From Cyanobacteria bacterium OH_SFB_17 (GTDB lineage Bacteria > Cyanobacteriota > Vampirovibrionia > Gastranaerophilales > Gastranaerophilaceae): a stretch of 23,042 bases of DNA. Where the stretch lies: the NCBI GenBank assembly GCA_023395735.1, contig JAEWYI010000061.1, forward strand, positions 1 to 23,042, written 5' to 3'. Within the stretch, counting starts at the first letter, position 1. Each line of letters starts with the position of its first letter. The translations under genes were made by a program, and so were the position numbers. A model generated the notes under the pieces. The model was given only the letters and a program-made list of their open reading frames with translations. It was not told the origin of the DNA and searched no databases. Positions 19,706 through 23,042 of this stretch are shown in pieces.

Positions 19706-20347
19706 CTATTTCACACTATTTGCAAGATATTTTAAATATTCAACACTTATATGATAACTGTCCGCAAGTGAATTTTTTTTAATTGTAGAAAACATCGGAT
19801 TGTCAATTGAACCATTTAATACAAGAATGGCTCTTTGCCTTGATTCTGCCATTTTATCCGCAAGTATTTTTATAAAATCGCCGCACAATTGATTTGTTTT
19901 TTGTCTGGCTGCTTCTATATATTTATCTTGTTCTCTCACAACGCTTTTTTCAAAAAAATTATGATCCGCTTGTTCTTTTTTTGAAAAAACTGGTGAATGT
20001 ATAACATGATATGGATTCATCATATCTTGTAGAAAATGTAATACAAAAGCGATTGCTTTATTTAAACTTTCTTTATCCCCACTTTTTAAAGCTTTTTTAG
20101 CTAAGGCATCATGTTTTTTAAAATTATCAAATGCATCATTACTTCGAAGTTTTTTAATGTTAGCTGAATGACTTCCCGGCTCATGTTTGATTTTATCAGG
20201 TAGGGAAATCAATTTTGCAATTTCTTTAGCATCAAAATTTGCACCTGATTGCTGATTGTAATCAGTGACTGCGTTATATCCCAATGAATTGTGGGTTGAA
20301 TCCAGCCATCCGAACGCTATTTTTGATTTTGGTATGCAACATTCCAT
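19706..20347 (-). CDS. Zinc-dependent phospholipase C / S1-P1 nuclease-fold protein
   Basis: 213 residues. The zinc-binding pattern fits the phospholipase C family: H104-x3-D108 (FVLHFLQD), H114 (NPYH), H129-x3-E133 (ADHNFFE). The spacing 4-6-15-4 is nearly that of Bacillus cereus PLC (4-6-14-4). W14 and STH19 near the N-terminus match the Trp and first His ligands, and H55/H60 may supply the next. In classical enzymes the Trp is the mature N-terminus after secretion; here 13 residues precede it and no signal peptide is encoded, and an in-frame stop lies 7 nt upstream of the ATG. The start has no Shine-Dalgarno and lies in a GGTATG/CATACC hairpin. Substrate unknown; a 5'-truncated or cytoplasmic variant are both possible. 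Confidence 0.7.
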   Translation of the reverse strand: MECCIPKSKIAFGWLDSTHNSLGYNAVTDYNQQSGANFDAKEIAKLISLPDKIKHEPGSHSANIKKLRSNDAFDNFKKHDALAKKALKSGDKESLNKAIAFVLHFLQDMMNPYHVIHSPVFSKKEQADHNFFEKSVVREQDKYIEAARQKTNQLCGDFIKILADKMAESRQRAILVLNGSIDNPMFSTIKKNSLADSYHISVEYLKYLANSVK

Positions 20348-20350
20348 ACC
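20331..20350 (-). promoter_or_regulatory. Hairpin enclosing the start codon of the PLC-like gene
   Basis: GGTATG (20331-20336) pairs with CATACC (20345-20350) over an 8-nt loop. The start codon (20345-20347) is in the stem, and no Shine-Dalgarno precedes it, so initiation is probably weak or controlled. Confidence 0.4.
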
Positions 20351-20385
20351 AATCTAATGTACGTGAGAAATCTAAATTGCCTTCC

Positions 20386-20414
20386 TTATTAAAAGGTTAA
20401 AAAAAGTGTTACAA
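20386..20414 (-). promoter_or_regulatory. Probable promoter of the PLC-like gene
   Basis: On the minus strand TTGTAA (20409-20414), 17-nt spacer, TAATAA (20386-20391), giving a leader of about 32 nt. Confidence 0.5.
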
Positions 20415-20466
20415 AAATTAATCAGCGTCACCAATTTCACGCTTTTATACTTTTTTTAAACTCTTG

Positions 20467-21396
20467 CTAATTACTTTTCCCGAGAGGACAGTCATACTCG
20501 TGAAAATCTTCAGGTTCTATCTGGATTGTAGCGTGGTGGATGTTGAATTTTTTTCCTAAAATACAGCTCACCTCTGACAATATTTGATAACTGTATTCTG
20601 ATTTTGCAACTATATGGACACTAAAGGAAACCTGCTTTGAGCCAATGCTCCAGATATGCAAATCATGTACATCAACAACGTTTTCAACTTCTTTTATCGC
20701 CGATTTTATTTCATCGGCATCCAAATGCCCTGGAGATGCTTCCATCAAAACCTGAACCGCAGAATTAGTCAGATTTATTGAACTATATAAAACAAGCCCT
20801 GCAATAACAAAACTTATAATCGGATCAGCTACATAAATCTGGAACCGCCAAATCAAAAAGCCCGCCAAAATTGCACCCAATGAACCTAACAAATCACCGA
20901 CAATATGCAAAAATGCACCTTTGATATTTAAATTTTCTTTGCTTCCACTGTGAAGAATCAACACCCCTATTATATTAACAAGCAAACCGCCGAACGCTAC
21001 TATAATCATACCTACAGAATTAATTTCAGGCGGAGAAACAAGTCTTTGATACGCTTCAAAAATTATAATACCCGCAATCAAGATTAAACTGACTCCGTTT
21101 AAAAGTGCAGCAAAAACTTCTGCCCTAAAATACCCAAAAGTTTTGTTTGGATTCGCTGGCCGCTTTGAAAGCCATATCGCAAAGTAAGAAAGCGCAAGTG
21201 CACCTACATCCCCAAACATATGACCGGCATCCGCAGTCAAAGCAAGGCTGTTTGTCAAAAAACCGCCTACAAACTCGGCTATCATATACAAAGCCGTTAA
21301 AACAAGAACCAACAAAAGTCCTTTTGAATGACCGTGACTGTGATTATGACCATGATGCGAATGGTGGTTAGCTTCACAATGTAAATGTTCTTCCAT
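20467..21396 (-). CDS. CDF-family zinc/cation efflux transporter (CzcD/ZitB type)
   Basis: 309 residues from the ATG at 21394-21396, which has GGAG 8 nt upstream; an in-frame start 8 codons earlier is less likely. The N-terminus is His-rich (residues 4-23, about ten His), a cytoplasmic metal-binding tail. Six membrane segments follow, with the transport site residues H59-x3-D63 (ADAGHMFGD) in TM2 and H164-x3-D168 (FLHIVGD) in TM5; the HD-HD set is typical of zinc carriers. The C-terminal cytoplasmic domain has HDLHIWSIG and HHATIQIE, which bind metal and form the dimer. It exports Zn2+ (perhaps Co2+ or Cd2+) by proton antiport. Its promoter shares 30 of 33 bases with that of the DUF2023 gene. 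Confidence 0.93.
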   Translation of the reverse strand: MEEHLHCEANHHSHHGHNHSHGHSKGLLLVLVLTALYMIAEFVGGFLTNSLALTADAGHMFGDVGALALSYFAIWLSKRPANPNKTFGYFRAEVFAALLNGVSLILIAGIIIFEAYQRLVSPPEINSVGMIIVAFGGLLVNIIGVLILHSGSKENLNIKGAFLHIVGDLLGSLGAILAGFLIWRFQIYVADPIISFVIAGLVLYSSINLTNSAVQVLMEASPGHLDADEIKSAIKEVENVVDVHDLHIWSIGSKQVSFSVHIVAKSEYSYQILSEVSCILGKKFNIHHATIQIEPEDFHEYDCPLGKSN

Positions 21397-21423
21397 AGTG
21401 ATTCTCCAAAATTTGTGCAATCG

Positions 21424-21456
21424 AATTGTACGGCAGTCCTAACATTTTGTCAAGTG
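21424..21456 (-). promoter_or_regulatory. Promoter-operator of the CDF exporter gene (shared motif, copy B)
   Basis: On the minus strand TTGACA (21448-21453), a 17-nt spacer and TACAAT (21425-21430). The spacer contains TGTTAGG...CCGTACA, an imperfect palindrome of form TGTnnGG-N4-CCnnACA. Over 33 bp it differs from the promoter at 22468-22500 at three positions only. It begins just past the DUF89 stop codon. Confidence 0.85.
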
Positions 21457-21463
21457 CAATTTT

Positions 21464-22318
21464 TTAACTCATTGCACTTTTTACAATACTTTTGCCGATT
21501 GGCGCGTTTATTGTTTCTTCAATTAATTTGCATTTTATAGTGAACAAGAAAAAAATATTTTTATCTTTTTCATTACAAAGTCCTTCAAAATTACCTTGGC
21601 CTTTGGAAATTATTAAATCGGCAGAATTATAATAGGTTAAAAATTCTTCTGAAACTCCATCCAAAAGCACACCTGGGGCATCGTCACCTGTGGTAATAAT
21701 TTTTGAAACAACTTTATCTACTCCCGCCCAAATTGCATCTTCCATCGTAGAGTCGTTGAGAATTGGTTTTTCTCTCACAACAAAAGTAACGTTATTGTGA
21801 TTAATCACTTCCAAAAACAATTTGTCAAAAACTATCTCGCCTGTGTTGTCGCCAATATAAAGAATCGATTTTGCTGATTGAATTTCTTCAAATAATTTTT
21901 CTGAATCGTCAATCGGAAAATCTGCCGCCATAACTTCTTTAATTTTTTCTTCAATATCAAAATTATGAGTTGGACCAAAATCTATAATATTACCTGCAAT
22001 AGCTAGCCTCATAGCTTTTTGCCAAGAATTTTTGTCTTCTTTTATAGATTTCTCATATTTTTTGCAATATTCAAGCGCTTTATTATTAACTTTTTCTTTT
22101 AAGGGTTTGAAAGGATCTTTCAGCCCTGAAACTCTACAGACAATATTTTTTACTTCTCTGTTAATTGTTGTTGAAGTTAGTGAGTAATCAACGCTTGCAT
22201 AGTATTGCATAATTTGTTTAAAAATTTCTTCGTGATATTTTTCTTCTACCAGATTCTTTTTAAATAAATTCAACACCCCGTTTATGGAACAGAGTGCACA
22301 ATCAAATTTTGTATTCAT
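21464..22318 (-). CDS. DUF89 family metal-dependent (damage-control type) phosphatase
   Basis: 284 residues from the ATG at 22316-22318; 15 further upstream codons are open but the ATG gives the family N-terminus with C7-x2-C10 (DCALC). DUF89 proteins are Co/Ni/Mn-dependent phosphatases acting on phosphometabolites, and the family includes human ARMT1. Visible signatures: AMRLAIAGNIIDFG (102-115, with N110), IGDNTGEIVFD (145-155, D147 N148 E151), PILNDSTMEDA (N178 D179) and IISKGQGNFEGL (K229). The CxxC may bind a metal or be structural. The natural substrate is unknown. The exporter gene follows only 11 nt beyond the stop with its own promoter. Confidence 0.88.
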   Translation of the reverse strand: MNTKFDCALCSINGVLNLFKKNLVEEKYHEEIFKQIMQYYASVDYSLTSTTINREVKNIVCRVSGLKDPFKPLKEKVNNKALEYCKKYEKSIKEDKNSWQKAMRLAIAGNIIDFGPTHNFDIEEKIKEVMAADFPIDDSEKLFEEIQSAKSILYIGDNTGEIVFDKLFLEVINHNNVTFVVREKPILNDSTMEDAIWAGVDKVVSKIITTGDDAPGVLLDGVSEEFLTYYNSADLIISKGQGNFEGLCNEKDKNIFFLFTIKCKLIEETINAPIGKSIVKSAMS

Positions 22319-22374
22319 TTTTGTTATATCTTTCCTTTTAAAGTCAAAATCGTTTGGCCACAAACAAGTGTACC

Positions 22375-22403
22375 ATTTAAATAGTCCAAAACAAGCTTTT
22401 CAA
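22375..22403 (-). promoter_or_regulatory. Possible promoter of the DUF89 gene
   Basis: On the minus strand TTGAAA (22398-22403), 17-nt spacer, TTAAAT (22375-22380), about 57 nt before the ATG. AAGGAAAG acts as a distant ribosome binding site. Confidence 0.4.
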
Positions 22404-22467
22404 GAACTTCAGTCAAAAAGTTGAAAACAACAATTATCTTGCATCTCGTTCAAATAATAAAAATTAT

Positions 22468-22500
22468 CACTTGACAAATTGTTAGGCTTGCCGTACAATT
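22468..22500 (+). promoter_or_regulatory. Promoter-operator of the DUF2023 gene (shared motif, copy A)
   Basis: TTGACA (22471-22476), 17-nt spacer, TACAAT (22494-22499). The spacer holds TGTTAGGCTTGCCGTACA, of form TGTnnGGCnnGCCnnACA. This is near in style to boxes of DtxR/MntR-type metal repressors, although not identical. It matches the CDF promoter at 30 of 33 bases. The first 15 bases, CACTTGACAAATTGT, also match the pilin-gene promoter at 408-422. Confidence 0.85.
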
Positions 22501-22559
22501 TAAATAGAGCTATATTAGGCAAGCAAAACAAAGTTTTAAATATCTAACAAAGGAGTTAC

Positions 22560-22973
22560 ATGAAAATCGTCAACTTAAACACCGCAAAGATAACAAATGC
22601 ACAACAAGCGTGCGATTTAAAAGTTTTTCACCACCACATTTATGAATACAAAAAAGGGATACGAAATCTGATTTTAACGACAGAAAAATCTGACTACAGA
22701 GACGTAATCGAATCAAGGCTTACGCACGATAAAATTGATTTTGTGGTGCAAGAAGTGAACGACAAAAAAATCAACGTATTTTTCGGCGCCAAAGATTGCG
22801 TGGATGTCGTTAAAACTTTTGTGTCTAAAAAATTAAACGAACTTTCGCCTGAGCAGGACTTTATCTTGGGTATAATGCTTGGATATGACAGGCTCAAACA
22901 ATGCGGAAGATATTTAAAAATGAAAAATAATATTGTTCAGTTAGCAAAAAACAAAAAAACTACTTCCAAATAA
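22560..22973 (+). CDS. DUF2023 family protein
   Basis: 137 residues, ATG with AAAGGAG 6-7 nt upstream. The core LKVFHHHIYEYKKGIRNLIL (21-40), INVFFGAKDCVDVVKTFV and LNELSPEQDFILGIMLGYDRLKQCGRYL match the DUF2023 family as I recall it from anaerobes such as Desulfovibrio and Helicobacter, where the gene often sits next to a flavodoxin gene. The function is unknown. The conserved HHHIYEYKKG start and two Cys (in AKDCV and KQCGRY) could bind metal. The first 20 residues and the Lys-rich tail are extra. It shares its promoter type with the CDF exporter, which hints at metal or redox control. A terminator follows at 23010. Confidence 0.75.
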   Translation: MKIVNLNTAKITNAQQACDLKVFHHHIYEYKKGIRNLILTTEKSDYRDVIESRLTHDKIDFVVQEVNDKKINVFFGAKDCVDVVKTFVSKKLNELSPEQDFILGIMLGYDRLKQCGRYLKMKNNIVQLAKNKKTTSK

Positions 22974-23009
22974 TCTTTCTAGCTAGTGTTTATATATAAG
23001 CACACTGTC

Positions 23010-23036
23010 ACATGCGGCAATGCCGCATGTTTTTTT
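23010..23036 (+). terminator. Rho-independent terminator of the DUF2023 gene
   Basis: ACATGCGG (23010-23017) and CCGCATGT (23023-23030) form a perfect stem with a CAATG loop, followed by seven T residues counted from the stem end. It lies 36 nt after the stop codon. Confidence 0.92.
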
Positions 23037-23042
23037 ATAATA

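Overview
The window looks like a low-GC bacterial chromosome segment, most probably from the non-photosynthetic cyanobacterial sister class Vampirovibrionia/Melainabacteria (order Gastranaerophilales). This placement is an inference. It rests on the short type-IV-pilin-like protein with a GFTLAEVL leader, the AT-rich composition, clear Shine-Dalgarno sites, and 7/8-nt tandem repeats that resemble the short tandem repeats of cyanobacteria. No 16S rRNA is present to confirm it.

Layout. 1-1090: the tail of an HU-type DNA-binding protein, a small Cro/C1-type (XRE) repressor on the minus strand, and a divergent pilin-like gene. A strong promoter for the pilin gene carries a perfect palindrome between its -35 and -10 boxes. 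1090-1290: a repeat-like element and a strong bidirectional terminator. 1289-11066: one long minus-strand ribosomal protein operon in the order rpsJ-rplC-rplD-rplW-rplB-rpsS-rplV-rpsC-rplP-rpmC-rpsQ-rplN-rplX-rplE-rpsN-rpsH-rplF-rplR. It is driven by a near-consensus promoter directly upstream of rpsJ and closed by a 15-bp terminator after rplR, so the usual downstream rpsE-rplO-secY block is not joined to it. The gaps between its genes are unusually large (34-316 nt) and filled with hairpins, a 151-152-bp tandem duplication, and heptamer/octamer arrays that begin at stop codons.

11100-17660: a mixed accessory stretch. It holds a secreted alpha/beta-hydrolase-fold protein that seems to have lost its catalytic Ser and His, an alpha-helical protein of unknown role, a CinA C-terminal/PncC-type NMN amidase, a family 2 glycosyltransferase, a family 6 (ABO-type) glycosyltransferase with the metal-independent NXN motif, a UDP-sugar epimerase, a 51-residue small protein and a 152-residue unknown protein. 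The two glycosyltransferases and the epimerase suggest surface glycan synthesis. 17769-19544: threonyl-tRNA synthetase without a TGS domain.

19700-23042: a zinc-phospholipase-C-like protein without a signal peptide, a CDF zinc/cation exporter, a DUF89 metal-dependent phosphatase and a DUF2023 protein. The exporter and the DUF2023 gene have promoters identical at 30 of 33 positions, including the spacer, which points to a shared regulator, perhaps metal-responsive.

The strongest candidates for something undescribed are the family of 7/8-nt repeat arrays placed exactly at stop codons (including two 63-bp 4+1+4 inverted heptamer arrays inside the ribosomal operon) and the shared CDF/DUF2023 promoter-operator. 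No CRISPR array, transposase, tRNA or rRNA was seen.
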